From an uncultured Enterobacterales bacterium (lineage in GTDB: Bacteria > Pseudomonadota > Gammaproteobacteria > Enterobacterales > Enterobacteriaceae): a stretch of DNA of 53,257 nucleotides. The DNA lies in the NCBI GenBank assembly GCA_946478305.1, contig CAMLBO010000023.1, forward strand, positions 1-53,257, given 5' to 3'. Shown here in pieces: positions 15,930 through 27,666 of this stretch; the first letter of the stretch is position 1, and each line of letters begins with the position of its first letter. Under the pieces are notes generated by a model. The model did no database searches. It was not told the DNA's origin and saw only the letters and a list, made by a program, of their open reading frames with translations. The translations under genes were made by a program, and so were the position numbers.

Positions 15930-16083
15930 GGAGTAAATACTTTCTCATCCTTGCCTCTTTTTCGGGGGATAAAAGTGAAGGGGTCTTAAAGCGACATCGT
16001 GGCATAAAGACAGATATCAGCATTCACCCTGCCCTGCAGGTCAGGTACAATGCGCGAGGAATGAAAGCTTTGGGGGAAAGAGG

Positions 16084-16314
16084 ATGAGCAATAATTTGGC
16101 AGAACTGTCTAAAGAAGAGATGGATAAGATTAACGTCGATCTGGCAGCTTCAGCCGTAGCGTTTAAAGAACGCTACAACATGCCGGTCGTGGCTGAAATG
16201 GCCGAGCGCGAACAGCCTGAGCCCCTGCGCGCCTATTTTCGTGAGCGCGTAGCGCATTACCGCGCGCTGTCGCACCAGTTTTCCCGCCTGCCCTACGAAC
16301 CTAAGCAGAAATAA
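16084..16314 (+). CDS. holE: DNA polymerase III theta subunit HolE
   Basis: 76-residue accessory subunit that binds and stabilises the epsilon proofreading subunit in the Pol III core. It is the same length as E. coli HolE and shares the [12 protein letters not shown] block, [21 protein letters not shown] and the SRLPYEPK end. ATG16084 follows a purine-rich GGGGGAAAGAGG. It is a single-gene unit between ftnA and the convergent pip gene. Confidence 0.96.
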   Translation: MSNNLAELSKEEMDKINVDLAASAVAFKERYNMPVVAEMAEREQPEPLRAYFRERVAHYRALSHQFSRLPYEPKQK

Positions 16315-16349
16315 TCGGCAGTGCACCGGCAGGCAGGAAATACCGTTTA

Positions 16350-17633
<1,284 letters not shown>

Positions 17634-17735
17634 ATGAGTAAAGGAATGGATAGCAAAAAGAATGCGAAGAAGAAGCCGCTGAAAACTCCAGCCGAGAAAA
17701 AGGCAGAAAAGAAAGCCAAAAAGGCATCCGCGTAA
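17634..17735 (+). CDS. Lysine-rich 33-residue protein
   Basis: A 33-codon ORF starting MSKGMDSKKNAKKKP with about 14 lysines and no aromatic residue. The ribosome site GAGAGG lies 5 nt before ATG17634 and a strong terminator follows at 17773. Similar tiny MSKGMDxKK... proteins are, to my knowledge, common hypothetical proteins in gammaproteobacteria. The charge suggests nucleic-acid or ribosome binding, but that is inference. It is likely disordered. Confidence 0.75.
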   Translation: MSKGMDSKKNAKKKPLKTPAEKKAEKKAKKASA

Positions 17736-17772
17736 CGTTTGGTCTGTAGACTTAGCGCTTCGTATTGAGACA

Positions 17773-17797
17773 AACCCGCTTATGGCGGGTTTTTTTG
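17773..17797 (+). terminator. Terminator after lysine-rich gene
   Basis: Stem aacccgc (17773-17779) and gcgggtt (17785-17791) is followed by a T-rich run. It lies between the small gene and the nitrilase gene. Confidence 0.85.
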
Positions 17798-17830
17798 TTC
17801 GATTTCTCCCTGCACACCGAGGCAACTGCC

Positions 17831-18592
17831 ATGAAAGACATAACTATAGCGGCCGCTCAAATACGCTGTGCCGCAGGTGATATTGAAGAAAATATTCAGC
17901 GTCATCTTCAAACGGCGCAGCAGGCGGCCGCGCACGGTGTACACTTCCTGCTGTTTCCTGAACTGTCACTCACCGGTTATGAACCGCAGTTGGCCGAACA
18001 GCTCGCGATAACACTTCAGGATCCACGCCTGGCAGAACTCAGGGAAAGTGCAATAAAGCACCAAATGACTCTGGTGTGCGGGGCTCCATTGCGTTCCAGC
18101 GATGCTGATGCGCTCTATATCGGAGCCATTATTTTTGCGCCTGATGGCACACTGTATTCCTATACCAAACAGCATTTGCATGGCCCGGAAGCGGATATTT
18201 TCACCGCCGGTCAGGGTGGCCCATTACTGGAGGTTCAGCAGCAACAGATTGGGCTGGCAATTTGTGCCGATATTCTTTCTGAATCCCATCCTCAGATTGC
18301 CGCTGAATGCGGAGCAACGGTGTGTGCCGCCGGGGTCCTTATTTCGAAAAAGAGCTATCCGCTGGAAAGTGGCATGTTGCAACGTTATGCTGAAAAACAT
18401 CATATGGTAGTCATGTTAGCTAACCACTGTGCCCCTACCGGTGGCTGGGAACCCGCAGGACAAAGTGCTATCTGGGATGAATCTGGCCGTTTGATTGTCA
18501 CTGCGTCAGAAGGTGACGACGCCCTGGCGATCGCCCGTCAGGGGGAATCTGGCTGGCTGGGTGAAATACAACATTTAACGCTGGTGGGGTAA
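17831..18592 (+). CDS. Nitrilase-superfamily carbon-nitrogen hydrolase
   Basis: 253-residue CN-hydrolase with the complete Glu-Lys-Cys triad: E44 in FPELSLTGYE, K113 in YTKQHL and C145 in AICADI. The usual sandwich-fold blocks are present, including the C-terminal QSAIWDESGRLI. It probably hydrolyses an amide or omega-amide; the natural substrate is unknown. I chose ATG17831 (MKDITIAAAQ), which begins at the first beta strand and has GAGGCA upstream; the longer frame from 17765 runs through a terminator. It ends 25 bp before exoX and is likely co-transcribed with it. Confidence 0.88.
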   Translation: MKDITIAAAQIRCAAGDIEENIQRHLQTAQQAAAHGVHFLLFPELSLTGYEPQLAEQLAITLQDPRLAELRESAIKHQMTLVCGAPLRSSDADALYIGAIIFAPDGTLYSYTKQHLHGPEADIFTAGQGGPLLEVQQQQIGLAICADILSESHPQIAAECGATVCAAGVLISKKSYPLESGMLQRYAEKHHMVVMLANHCAPTGGWEPAGQSAIWDESGRLIVTASEGDDALAIARQGESGWLGEIQHLTLVG

Positions 18593-18617
18593 TGCCAGCT
18601 GAGAGGAGAAATCAGGT

Positions 18618-19280
18618 ATGACCTTCCGGGTTATTGATACGGAAACCTGCGGCCTGGATGGCGGCATTGTCGAAATTGCGACGGTAGATGTGATCGACGG
18701 CGAAATTGTCCAGCCGATGAGTGATCTCATCAGCCCTGACCGCCCTATTAGTATTGACGCGATGGCGATTCACCACATCACCGAAGATATGGTCGAAGGC
18801 AAACCACGCATTGCCGCTGTCATCGGCAAATATCACGGCAGCCCCTATTATGTTGCCCACAACGCCGCATTCGATCGCGGCGTACTGCCCGAAATGCATG
18901 GCAAATGGATTTGTACCCTGAAACTTGCACGGGCGCTTTACCCAAATATTCGTTACAGCAATCAGTATCTGCGTTATACGCTTAAGCTTGATGTCACCGT
19001 ACCCGAAGGGTTATATCCTCACCGGGCGCTGTATGATTGCTATGTTACGGCTGCCCTTTTGCAGCGGATCATTAACGATTCCGGCTGGTCGGCTGAGAAG
19101 ATGGTAGAGATCAGTAATAGCCCGACGCTTTTGCGAACTTTAAAATTCGGCAAATACCGTGGTCAGAAGATCGAGGATATAGCACAGCAGGATCCGGATT
19201 ACCTGCGCTGGATGTTGAAATCGATCAAAGATTTAAGTGCAGACATGCGATTTAGTCTCGAGCATTTTTTAGAGAAATGA
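18618..19280 (+). CDS. exoX: Exodeoxyribonuclease X
   Basis: DEDD-family 3'-5' exonuclease of 220 residues, the same size as E. coli ExoX, acting in mismatch repair and DNA repair. Motifs are ExoI IDTETCG at 6-12, ExoII AHNAAFDRG near 76 and ExoIII HRALYDC near 135, with a C-terminal FGKYRGQKIEDIA block shared with ExoX and related proteins. GAGAGGAG precedes ATG18618. It is convergent with ptrB, as in E. coli. Confidence 0.96.
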   Translation: MTFRVIDTETCGLDGGIVEIATVDVIDGEIVQPMSDLISPDRPISIDAMAIHHITEDMVEGKPRIAAVIGKYHGSPYYVAHNAAFDRGVLPEMHGKWICTLKLARALYPNIRYSNQYLRYTLKLDVTVPEGLYPHRALYDCYVTAALLQRIINDSGWSAEKMVEISNSPTLLRTLKFGKYRGQKIEDIAQQDPDYLRWMLKSIKDLSADMRFSLEHFLEK

Positions 19281-19293
19281 TATTTCCCCGATG

Positions 19294-19334
19294 AGAAAGG
19301 CGGCTTTCTGCGTAAAGAGAAAGCCCGCCTTTGG
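19294..19334. terminator. Shared hairpin between convergent exoX and ptrB
   Basis: AAAGGCGG...CCGCCTTT arms with additional CTTT/AAAG pairing form a long stem that could end both transcripts; T tracts are short. Confidence 0.5.
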
Positions 19335-19345
19335 ATATCTCTCCG

Positions 19346-21403
19346 TCAGGCTTTTTCTGTCAATGCCAGCACAAAAGCGTACTCCAGGGCAATATCTTCG
19401 TAAGCTTTGAAACGCCCTGACTTGCCGCCGTGTCCTGAATCCATATCCGTATACATCAACAGCTGATTATCGTCCGTTTTCACATCCCGCAGCTTCGCCA
19501 CCCATTTGGCGGGTTCCCAGTACTGCACCTGAGAATCGTGCAGACCGGTAGTGACCAGCATATGTGGGTAATCTTGTGCTTTCACCTGGTCGTACGGGCT
19601 GTATTGCAGGATATAGGCGTGGAAGGTTTTATCGTTGGGATTGCCCCACTCGTCATATTCACCGGTCGTCAGTGGAATTGACTCATCCAACATGGTGGTC
19701 ACTACGTCGACAAAAGGCACCTGCGCCACGATGCCGTGATAGAGTTCCGGTGCCTGATTGATTACCGCCCCCATCAGTAAGCCCCCGGCACTTCCCCCCA
19801 TGGCGTATACCTGACCGGCAACTCCATACCCTTCTGCTACCAGCGCTTTGGTCACGTCGATAAAGTCATGGAAGGTGTTCATCTTGTTGAGCAGTTTGCC
19901 ATCTTCATACCATTGCTGGCCGAGCTCCGACCCGCCGCGAATATGTGCGAGAGCAAACACAAATCCTCTGTCCAGCAAGCTCAGACGACTGCCACTGAAG
20001 GCGGGATCCATGCTGCTGCCATAGGAACCGTAACCGTAAACCATCAACGGATTGCTGTTCGCGTTGAACAAGTCGCGACGATAGACAAGCGAAACAGGGA
20101 CCTTAACGCCGTCCCTTGCAGTGACCCAAACACGTTCACTGCGATAATTCGCCGCTTCAAAATTCTTCACTACCTGCTGCTTAAGCAACATCCGCTCGCC
20201 GGTATCCAGATTCAGTTCGAACAAAGAACTCGGTGTGGTCATGGAAGAGTAGCCGTAGCGTAACAGTGCGGTGTCAGGATCAGGGTTGTATGCCAGCCAG
20301 GTGACGTAAGTAGGGTCATCAAAGGCCAGTGATTTTTCTTCACCGCTCTGCCAGTGAATCTGGCGCAAATGAGTCAGCCCCTGTTCACGCTCTTCGACGA
20401 CCAGCCAGTCGCGGAACAGACTAAAACCTTCAAGCATTACCGCTGCACGTGGAGCGATCAACGTCTGCCACTGCGCTTCAACGTTATCCGCACTTTTGTA
20501 AAGGCCAAAGTTTTGCCCATCTTTACTGGCGCTGATATCCCGGTTGGAACGGATATAAAAATGTTCCTTATAGTGGTCCAGTCCATATTCATGGTCTTTA
20601 CGACGGCTCAGGAACATCTGCGGTTTAGCCTGCGGGTCGCTGGCATCCAGCAGCAGAACCTCCGAGGTGGTGGTGCTGTCGAGGTGGATCAGAATGTATT
20701 TTTCAGAGGTAGTTTTATCCAGCCCGACATAGAACGTGTCATCTTTCTCTTCATACACCAGTTGATCAGTTTTCGGATCCGTCCCTACCGTGTGGCGATA
20801 AACCTGATAGGGCAACAACGTTTTTTTGTGTTTGCGCACGTAATAGAGCGTCTGAGAATCGCTAGCCCACTCGCTGCCTCCCGAAGTGTTTTTCAGTACC
20901 TCATCGGCCCAAGTGTCGTCGGTCAGATTCTTGATACGAATATCGTACTGGCGACGTGAGAGAAAATCCTCCGACACGGCCATAAGCTGATTGTCCGGAC
21001 TGATGTCTAGGCCGCCAAGTGTGTAAAACTCACTCTCTTTGGCCCGCTCGTTACCATCAATCAGCGTCTGCCAGTTTTCACCTTCAGCGGCAGGCTGACG
21101 CAAATAAATCGCATATTCATTACCCGGCTCATAGCGGGTCTGATAGCGGAAACCATGCTTAACATAGGGAACGGAGTGATCCTGCTGAGCAATGCGCGCT
21201 ACCATCTCTTCGTACAACGTTTCGCGTAGCGCCTGGTGCGGCTGCAGCGCGCTTTCAGTCCAGGTATTCTCAGCGATTAAATAGTTCAGCACATCGGTAT
21301 CGGTGCGGTCATCGTCGCGCAGCCAGTAATAGTCATCGATGCGGGTTTCGCCATGAATACTCAACGTTTTTGGGCGTTTTTCAGCCTTCGGAGGTGTCAT
21401 CAT
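19346..21403 (-). CDS. ptrB: Oligopeptidase B (protease II)
   Basis: Serine peptidase of family S9A, about 685 residues (E. coli 686), cleaving after Arg/Lys in short peptides. It has an N-terminal beta-propeller (about 75-410) and a C-terminal alpha/beta-hydrolase domain. The nucleophile is in GGSAGG (about 529), and the catalytic His is in DSGHGGKSG near the C terminus. Two ATGs (21403 and 21400) follow AAGGCGAG; either may be used. An upstream in-frame TTG at 21418 is unlikely. Cytoplasmic. Confidence 0.96.
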   Translation of the reverse strand: MMTPPKAEKRPKTLSIHGETRIDDYYWLRDDDRTDTDVLNYLIAENTWTESALQPHQALRETLYEEMVARIAQQDHSVPYVKHGFRYQTRYEPGNEYAIYLRQPAAEGENWQTLIDGNERAKESEFYTLGGLDISPDNQLMAVSEDFLSRRQYDIRIKNLTDDTWADEVLKNTSGGSEWASDSQTLYYVRKHKKTLLPYQVYRHTVGTDPKTDQLVYEEKDDTFYVGLDKTTSEKYILIHLDSTTTSEVLLLDASDPQAKPQMFLSRRKDHEYGLDHYKEHFYIRSNRDISASKDGQNFGLYKSADNVEAQWQTLIAPRAAVMLEGFSLFRDWLVVEEREQGLTHLRQIHWQSGEEKSLAFDDPTYVTWLAYNPDPDTALLRYGYSSMTTPSSLFELNLDTGERMLLKQQVVKNFEAANYRSERVWVTARDGVKVPVSLVYRRDLFNANSNPLMVYGYGSYGSSMDPAFSGSRLSLLDRGFVFALAHIRGGSELGQQWYEDGKLLNKMNTFHDFIDVTKALVAEGYGVAGQVYAMGGSAGGLLMGAVINQAPELYHGIVAQVPFVDVVTTMLDESIPLTTGEYDEWGNPNDKTFHAYILQYSPYDQVKAQDYPHMLVTTGLHDSQVQYWEPAKWVAKLRDVKTDDNQLLMYTDMDSGHGGKSGRFKAYEDIALEYAFVLALTEKA

Positions 21404-21555
21404 CTCGCCTTCTTTCAATGTTCATGATAATGCTGCCAGAGTGACAGGTTTATACAGGGAAACCAAGCGGTAAGGGGTTTTCAGCGCAGGAGGTCGTCAT
21501 AAAAAAAGCGCCGACAGGCTGGGCCATGGCGACGCTGATCGTTGTGAGTAAGGGG

Positions 21556-21921
21556 TTATTGCGGACTGCCGTAGGTAATTTCCCCAAGCTGGCAATTGAG
21601 GGTTACCGGGTACGTTTTATCGGTATGATCACCGCGGACTTTAACCGGAATATTCCACTTCGCATTGTCACCCGTAATGCTGTCGGGCGAAATCCAAACG
21701 ACAGGTGTAGAAGTACCGAGAGTCTTTTTGTCAGCATCCCAGCGGGTAATGCGATTTTGCAGGAAATCACGTTTTACCATTGCCGCAATTTCATCCTTGC
21801 TGGCATTACCACAAGGCGCAATCGTCGCGGTACGGTTTTCAGGTTCCGCCGCCTGCGCGACGTGGATCACACTGCTCAATCCCGCTACTGCTACTAATGC
21901 ACCCATTATTACTTTTTTCAT
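21556..21921 (-). CDS. yebF: YebF family exported protein
   Basis: 121-residue protein with a signal peptide (about 1-24, ending HVAQA). It matches E. coli YebF in the MVKRDFLQNRITRWDADKK block, the VVWISPDSI strand and TYPVTLNC. The two conserved cysteines of the mature protein (APC and LNC) fit the known disulfide. YebF is the small protein E. coli releases to the medium via outer-membrane porins; whether this one is released is inference. GGAGACGGAAC precedes ATG21921. It lies next to ptrB, as in E. coli. Confidence 0.85.
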   Translation of the reverse strand: MKKVIMGALVAVAGLSSVIHVAQAAEPENRTATIAPCGNASKDEIAAMVKRDFLQNRITRWDADKKTLGTSTPVVWISPDSITGDNAKWNIPVKVRGDHTDKTYPVTLNCQLGEITYGSPQ

Positions 21922-22158
21922 GTTCCGTCTCCTGTTCGCGTTTGTCAGTCCTTGTGGCCCCTGCACGGATTAATATCCTTATTCCGCATGAGGTCATCAT
22001 TAACAAGAACATAATAATCCCAGACAAGGACATAACACAACGTTAACATGATGGCGGTAAATATCGCTGATGCCCTAAACAATTGGCGTTGCATCGCAAA
22101 CCTGTCTAACGGGTTTGTGCGTTGTTAACGGGGATGCAGCGCCAGGCATGGGGGTATC

Positions 22159-23541
22159 TCAACGTAAAATAATGGCCTTACAGCTCTTACCTTTGATCTT
22201 CCCTTCCTGCAAACGCTGTAACGCTTTTTTGGCGCTCTTCTGGCGGATCGCCACGTAGGCATGAATTGGGAACATATCGATTTTACCCACTTCAGCCGCC
22301 GTCAGCCCCGCTTCACCGGTCAGCGCCCCCAGAATATCACCTGGACGGATTTTGGCTTTACGGCCACCATCTATGCATAAGGTTGCCATCTCTGCATCCA
22401 GCGCCACCGGCGCAGCGGAAAGTACCTGTGCTGCTGGCTGCCAGACCACGGTCTGATGGGTGTAATCTTCCAGTGCATGAACCCGCACCATCTCCTGCGG
22501 AGTAACCAGGCTGACTGCCAAACCGCTGGTACCCGCACGACCTGTACGGCCAACGCGGTGAACATGGACTTCAGGGTCAAAGGAAAGCTCGTAGTTAATC
22601 ACCAGACCCAGCTGTTTGATATCCAGCCCACGCGCAGCGACGTCGGTCGCGACGAGCACACGGCAGCTACCGTTGGAGAAACGCACCAGCACACGATCAC
22701 GGTCACGCTGCTCAAGATCACCGTTCAGGGCCAGCGCACTGATGCCTTTACCTGCCAGCGCTTCGTACACTTCCTGACAGTCGCGTTTGGTGTTACAGAA
22801 CACGACACAGGAAGCTGGCTGATGCTGATACAACACAGCCGTGAGGAGAGCCAGACGCTGATGACGATCGGTTTCGATAAACACCTGCTTGATGTCTGCA
22901 ATGTCATCATCGCCTTCAATTTCCACGTTAAGTGGCTGGCGTTGGAATTTGTTGCTGATGCGCTCAATACCGTCCGGGTAGGTCGCTGAGAACAGCAATG
23001 TCTGGCGATCCTGCGGCGCGTAGCTCACTACATCTTCAATATCTTCACTGAAACCCATGTCCAGCATGCGGTCCGCTTCATCAAGTACCAGGACTTTCAA
23101 CTGGTCGAGCTTAAGCGTGCCTTTACGCAGGTGCTCCTGAATACGCCCCGGCGTGCCGACAATGATATGTGCCGGATGCACCAGCGATTCGAGCTGAGGC
23201 CCGATAGCCTGACCACCGCACAAGGTAAGGATTTTGATGTTCTGCGTGAAGCGCGCCAGACGGCGAAGCTCTTTGCTGACCTGATCGGCCAATTCACGTG
23301 TCGGACACAGAACCAGCGCCTGGGTAACAAACTGGCTGACAGTGATTTTATCCAGCAGGCCAATACCAAAAGCAGCGGTTTTGCCACTGCCGGTTTTGGC
23401 TTTCGCGCGGACGTCCTGCCCTTGCAGAATGGCTGGCAACGACGCAGCCTGAATCGGCGTCATTTCGGCATAACCCAGTTCGGTTAGGTTAGAAAGTTGC
23501 TCAGCGGGCAAAGTCAGGACGGAAAATGAATGCGTGCTCAA
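22159..23541 (-). CDS. dbpA: ATP-dependent RNA helicase DbpA
   Basis: DEAD-box helicase of 460 residues needed for late 50S assembly, specific for 23S rRNA hairpin 92. All helicase motifs are present: Q motif TPIQAA, Walker A AKTGSGKTAAFG, DEADRMLD, SAT, VLVATDVAARGLDI and HRVGRTGRAG. The C-terminal RNA-recognition domain of DbpA (about 385-460) includes GDILGALTGEAGL. The only reading-frame start is TTG23541, with a weak purine-rich site upstream, so initiation may be inefficient. Confidence 0.96.
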   Translation of the reverse strand: MSTHSFSVLTLPAEQLSNLTELGYAEMTPIQAASLPAILQGQDVRAKAKTGSGKTAAFGIGLLDKITVSQFVTQALVLCPTRELADQVSKELRRLARFTQNIKILTLCGGQAIGPQLESLVHPAHIIVGTPGRIQEHLRKGTLKLDQLKVLVLDEADRMLDMGFSEDIEDVVSYAPQDRQTLLFSATYPDGIERISNKFQRQPLNVEIEGDDDIADIKQVFIETDRHQRLALLTAVLYQHQPASCVVFCNTKRDCQEVYEALAGKGISALALNGDLEQRDRDRVLVRFSNGSCRVLVATDVAARGLDIKQLGLVINYELSFDPEVHVHRVGRTGRAGTSGLAVSLVTPQEMVRVHALEDYTHQTVVWQPAAQVLSAAPVALDAEMATLCIDGGRKAKIRPGDILGALTGEAGLTAAEVGKIDMFPIHAYVAIRQKSAKKALQRLQEGKIKGKSCKAIILR

Positions 23542-23707
23542 GGCGATAACTCTTTATATAAGGCAGAAAATTCGGGGCAGCGGCAGAAAACATGACGCCA
23601 TGGTTTGGCGTAAATGATAACAGAGACGAGCCTTCACTGCCTTATTCACCGGGTATCGTAGGTAAAAAACCCTGAATCAACGTTAGCATCCCGGCGAAAC
23701 AGGGTCC

Positions 23708-23723
23708 GCGCAATCGTTTTCGT
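23708..23723 (+). promoter_or_regulatory. PurR operator upstream of purT
   Basis: gcgcaatcgttttcgt matches the PurR consensus ACGCAAACGTTTTCGT at 14 of 16 positions. It lies just before a -10 hexamer TATACT (23740-23745), so PurR bound here would cover the -35 region. E. coli purT is a known PurR target. Confidence 0.85.
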
Positions 23724-23739
23724 ACCTGCTTTTTTCGGA

Positions 23740-23745
23740 TATACT
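23740..23745 (+). promoter_or_regulatory. purT -10 element
   Basis: TATACT preceded by the PurR box about 17 bp upstream; it would give a leader of roughly 85 nt before ATG23837. Confidence 0.6.
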
Positions 23746-23836
23746 GCGGCCGACTTATGCAGGTACGCGGGAGCAGAGCGACCTGTACGCTGCACAATCA
23801 CATATTCTCAACCATCACAGATCTGGGTACGAAGCT

Positions 23837-25015
23837 ATGTTAACCATCGGTACTGCACTGCGCTCTGGCGCGACTCGCGTCATGTTATTGGGCTCCGGCG
23901 AACTGGGTAAAGAAGTGGCCATCGAATGCCAACGCCTTGGCCTGGAAGTGATCGCCGTTGACCGTTATGCCGATGCGCCAGCGATGCAAGTCGCTCACCG
24001 CAGCCACGTGATCAATATGCTCGATGGCGACGCACTGAAACAGGTTATCGAAAGCGAACGTCCGGATTTCATCGTGCCTGAAATCGAAGCCATCGCCACC
24101 AGCATGCTGGTGGAACTGGAGAAGCAGGGACATAACGTGGTGCCTTGCGCAGAAGCGACACGCCTGACGATGAACCGCGAAGGTATCCGCCGTCTGGCGG
24201 CTGAAACGCTGCAACTGCCGACCTCAACCTATAAATTTGCTGATGATGAGGCGGCTTTTCGCGCAGCCGTTAATGAAATTGGCTACCCGTGCATCATCAA
24301 ACCGGTGATGAGTTCTTCCGGTAAAGGCCAAAGCCTGATCCGCAGCGCTGAAACTCTGCAACAGGCGTGGGACTACGCCCAGCAAGGCGGCCGTGCGGGT
24401 GGCGGACGGGTGATTGTTGAAGGGCTGGTGAAGTTCGATTTTGAAATTACCCTGCTGACCATCAACGCCGTCGATGGCATTCATTTCTGCGCGCCGATCG
24501 GGCATCGTCAGGAAGACGGCGATTATCGTGAATCCTGGCAGCCACAGCAGATGAGCGAACTGGCACTGCAGCGTGCCAAAGACATCGCGGAAAGCGTCGT
24601 GAAAGCGCTGGGTGGCAAAGGCCTGTTTGGCGTTGAGCTGTTTATCTGCGGCGATGACGTGGTATTCAGCGAGGTATCTCCGCGTCCTCACGATACAGGT
24701 ATGGTAACCATGATTTCACAGGACTTGTCCGAGTTTGCACTGCACGTCCGCGCTTTCCTCGGTCTGCCGATCGGGAAAATTCGCCAGTTTGGCCCATCAG
24801 CCTCAGCGGTTATCTTGCCTGAGTTGAACAGTAATAACGTCTCGTTCAGTGGACTGGAGCAGGCACTGGCTGGGTCAAATCAGATACGCTTGTTTGGTAA
24901 GCCCGAGATTCAGGGCAAGCGCCGTTTGGGTGTGGCGTTAGCCATTGGAGACAGCGTTGAGCAGGCAGTAGAAATGGCCAAACAGGCCGCGACGGCGGTA
25001 GTGGTAAAAGGCTGA
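23837..25015 (+). CDS. purT: Formate-dependent phosphoribosylglycinamide formyltransferase 2
   Basis: ATP-grasp enzyme of 392 residues (same as E. coli PurT) that makes FGAR from GAR, formate and ATP in purine synthesis. It starts [27 protein letters not shown]-like with the N-terminal Rossmann loop at 20-27. The ATP-grasp loop [14 protein letters not shown] is near 154 and metal-binding [13 protein letters not shown] near 279. The PurR operator and promoter are upstream. A bidirectional terminator follows at 25053. Confidence 0.97.
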   Translation: MLTIGTALRSGATRVMLLGSGELGKEVAIECQRLGLEVIAVDRYADAPAMQVAHRSHVINMLDGDALKQVIESERPDFIVPEIEAIATSMLVELEKQGHNVVPCAEATRLTMNREGIRRLAAETLQLPTSTYKFADDEAAFRAAVNEIGYPCIIKPVMSSSGKGQSLIRSAETLQQAWDYAQQGGRAGGGRVIVEGLVKFDFEITLLTINAVDGIHFCAPIGHRQEDGDYRESWQPQQMSELALQRAKDIAESVVKALGGKGLFGVELFICGDDVVFSEVSPRPHDTGMVTMISQDLSEFALHVRAFLGLPIGKIRQFGPSASAVILPELNSNNVSFSGLEQALAGSNQIRLFGKPEIQGKRRLGVALAIGDSVEQAVEMAKQAATAVVVKG

Positions 25016-25052
25016 TCTCCCGCATTTGCGCATTCATTGTTACGTTATAAAA

Positions 25053-25082
25053 AAACCGGGCCTGCAAGGGACCCGGTTTTTT
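25053..25082. terminator. Bidirectional terminator between purT and yoaH
   Basis: aaaccggg (25053-25060) pairs with cccggttt (25072-25079); A tract before and T tract after let it serve both convergent genes. Confidence 0.88.
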
Positions 25083-25110
25083 ATTGCCGCTTTCGATGAA
25101 AGACGAACGC

Positions 25111-25290
25111 TTAGTCGTCTTCGTCGTCGAAAATAACGGTAACGCGATCGCCTTTGTGCTTAGCGCGAATTTCCTCTGCTACCGTGGCAATGGCTTCGCC
25201 ACTGCTCATTCCGCCGGCCATCATATCGCGGATACGGTCGGCGGCCTGTTCCTGTTCGCTGTGTGAAAGTGAAGGCATACCTGTCAGCAT
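25111..25290 (-). CDS. yoaH: YoaH, UPF0181 family protein
   Basis: 59 residues, exactly the length of E. coli YoaH, with the same [23 protein letters not shown] and acidic FDDEDD tail. Function unknown. The start is set at ATG25290 by alignment; the ribosome site is poor. It is divergent from pabB, as in E. coli. Confidence 0.93.
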   Translation of the reverse strand: MLTGMPSLSHSEQEQAADRIRDMMAGGMSSGEAIATVAEEIRAKHKGDRVTVIFDDEDD

Positions 25291-25454
25291 GGGAGTGTCC
25301 TGTATCTGGGTTATAGCTGGAAATCGGGTGGAAGCCGCGCGGGTTATGCGCAACTGCCATGATTGACCAGACAGTATACGCCTTCTTCTTCCTCTGGCCT
25401 ATGCCGCAGAAATTTATGCTAGGATCACAGCCTGTCCCGCAATCCGCCAGAACC

Positions 25455-26843
25455 GTGAAAACGTCCATGCAACCTGTTCAATCTGTCACATTTTACCCGC
25501 TGGAATATCAGCCTGATGCCCTGCTTACACGGTTTGCCCCACTCTCTTCGCTGCCCTGGGCCATGCTGCTGCATTCCGGTTCGGCTGAGCATGTGCATAA
25601 CCGCTTCGATATTCTGGTCGCCGACCCTTTGATCACACTGACGACGCGGGACACACAGACAGAGGTCGTCACACCGGACAGTGAGGGATTTAGCGATACC
25701 GAGCCGTTCGCTCTGATAGAGCAGCAGTTGGCGCAGTCCGGACTTGAGGCTAAGCCGCACCCTGATTATCCCTTTCTTGGGGGAGCGCTGGGTCTGTTTG
25801 GCTATGATCTTGGCCGCCGCGTCGAAACGCTGCCGACTACGGCACGGCACGATATCGATTTACCCGACATGGCAGTGGGAATTTATGACTGGGCACTGAT
25901 AGCCGATCACCATTTACAGTGCCTGACGCTGGTGTGCCACGGGGATGTGCCAACGCGTTTGGCGTGGCTGGAACAGCACGCGTCACCCGCGGAATTCAAG
26001 CCTTTCAAGCTGCACGGCGGCTGGCAGGCCAATATGAGTCGTGAAGAGTACGGTGAAAAGTTCCGCCAGATTCAGGACTATCTGCACAGCGGCGACTGCT
26101 ACCAGATCAATCTTGCGCAGCGTTTCAGCACCCGTTATTCCGGCGATGAATGGCAGGCCTTTGTCACGCTCAACGCCGCCAACCGCGCTCCCTTCTCAGC
26201 ATTTATTCGTTTGCCAGAAAATGCCGTACTCAGCCTTTCGCCTGAACGCTTTCTGTGGCTGGAAAACCAGCGGGTACAAACCCGCCCTATTAAAGGCACC
26301 TTGCCCCGCCTGGCGGATAAGCAGGCCGACGCAGAGCAAGCACTACGCCTTGCTGCTTCCGAGAAAGACCGCGCCGAGAACCTGATGATTGTCGATTTGC
26401 TGCGTAATGATATCGGCCGCGTGGCCGCGCCGGGCAGCGTGCGCGTACCGGAACTGTTCGTGGTCGAGCCTTTCCCGGCGGTACATCATCTGGTCAGTAC
26501 CATTACTGCGCAATTGGCGCCAACGTGTCATGCCAGCCACCTGCTGCGCGCCTGCTTCCCCGGAGGTTCGATCACCGGCGCGCCGAAAGTGCGCGCCATG
26601 CAGATTATCGAACAGCTCGAACCTCATCGCCGTAATGCGTACTGTGGCAGCATCGCCTATATCAGTTGCTGCGGCACAATGGACAGCAATATCACCATCC
26701 GTACGTTGCTAACAGAGGCGGGCAAGATTTATTGCTGGGCTGGTGGCGGGATCGTGGCCGATAGTGAAGAACAGGCTGAATATCAGGAAACTTTTGATAA
26801 GGTCGCGCGTATTTTGCCACAACTGGGAGAACCTCAGCCTTGA
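25455..26843 (+). CDS. pabB: Aminodeoxychorismate synthase component I
   Basis: Chorismate-utilising enzyme that, with the PabA glutaminase, makes 4-amino-4-deoxychorismate for folate. About 462 residues; it matches E. coli PabB throughout ([33 protein letters not shown]). The catalytic-lysine motif PIKGT characteristic of PabB (as opposed to TrpE) is present, as are [11 protein letters not shown] and AGGGIVADS. Start choice is uncertain: GTG25455 gives an MKT start like E. coli, ATG25467 is next, and neither has a strong ribosome site. Its stop overlaps the nudL ATG by one base. Confidence 0.95.
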   Translation: MKTSMQPVQSVTFYPLEYQPDALLTRFAPLSSLPWAMLLHSGSAEHVHNRFDILVADPLITLTTRDTQTEVVTPDSEGFSDTEPFALIEQQLAQSGLEAKPHPDYPFLGGALGLFGYDLGRRVETLPTTARHDIDLPDMAVGIYDWALIADHHLQCLTLVCHGDVPTRLAWLEQHASPAEFKPFKLHGGWQANMSREEYGEKFRQIQDYLHSGDCYQINLAQRFSTRYSGDEWQAFVTLNAANRAPFSAFIRLPENAVLSLSPERFLWLENQRVQTRPIKGTLPRLADKQADAEQALRLAASEKDRAENLMIVDLLRNDIGRVAAPGSVRVPELFVVEPFPAVHHLVSTITAQLAPTCHASHLLRACFPGGSITGAPKVRAMQIIEQLEPHRRNAYCGSIAYISCCGTMDSNITIRTLLTEAGKIYCWAGGGIVADSEEQAEYQETFDKVARILPQLGEPQP

Positions 26844-27442
26844 TGAGTTCTAAAACGCCGCAGCCATCACCACGTTACTCCCCCGCCGTGCTGGAGTTCG
26901 TACGCCGCTTTCAGTTGCAGTTACCCGCCACACAGCGGCCTGCGGTTCGTGGCCATCGCCATGCCGCAGTGCTTATTCCGATTATTTGCCGCGAGCAGCC
27001 GACGCTGTTGCTAACCCGACGTTCAGATTTTCTGCGCAAGCATGCCGGGCAGGTAGCCTTCCCCGGCGGCGCTGCCGATGCGTCTGACCCTTCATTGATT
27101 TTTACCGCACTGCGGGAAGCGCATGAAGAAGTGGCAATCCCACCTTCTGAAGTCAATGTGCTGGGGACTCTTGCCCCACTCGACAGCAGCAGCGGCTTTC
27201 AGGTAACCCCCGTAGTCGGGTTATTGCCGGTGGATGTGCCGTTGCATCCCTGCGAAGACGAGGTCGCAGAGTTGTTCGAAATCCCCCTCGACGTCGCCTT
27301 CAATCTCGCTCGTTATCATCCACTTGATATTCATCGGGCAGGCGTTCACCACCGCATTTATCTCTCGTGGTATCACCAGCAATTTGTTTGGGGGTTAACC
27401 GCCGCGATTATCCGGCGTCTGGCCGAACAAATTCAGGTCTGA
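26843..27442 (+). CDS. nudL: Nudix CoA pyrophosphatase NudL
   Basis: 199-residue Nudix hydrolase (E. coli NudL/YeaB 192 aa), predicted to cleave CoA and its esters to 4'-phosphopantetheine products. It has the UPF0035 signature [18 protein letters not shown] followed by the Nudix box core [11 protein letters not shown]. The YHPLDI and [15 protein letters not shown] blocks are also conserved. It starts at ATG26843 inside the pabB stop (TGATG), showing translational coupling. Confidence 0.94.
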   Translation: MSSKTPQPSPRYSPAVLEFVRRFQLQLPATQRPAVRGHRHAAVLIPIICREQPTLLLTRRSDFLRKHAGQVAFPGGAADASDPSLIFTALREAHEEVAIPPSEVNVLGTLAPLDSSSGFQVTPVVGLLPVDVPLHPCEDEVAELFEIPLDVAFNLARYHPLDIHRAGVHHRIYLSWYHQQFVWGLTAAIIRRLAEQIQV

Positions 27443-27666
27443 ATATTCAATGTTTTGGGCTGATAATTTACAAGCGCGTCACAATTTTGCATCAAATTAA
27501 TTTATTTCATGCGAAAAAAGCCACTTTCCGTCACAAGCCCTTTTAGACTGTGTGTTAAGTCGCGCATAAAACTGCGATAATCCACTATCAATTAAGTGTT
27601 ACACAGTAAGTTTATCCGGGCATGGCATTCATTTCAGTGCCATCACCCAAAACAGGAGTATTCGAC

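Noticed and set aside
22456-22989. 177-codon plus-strand ORF opposite dbpA
   Set aside because: Shadow of the highly conserved dbpA helicase core.
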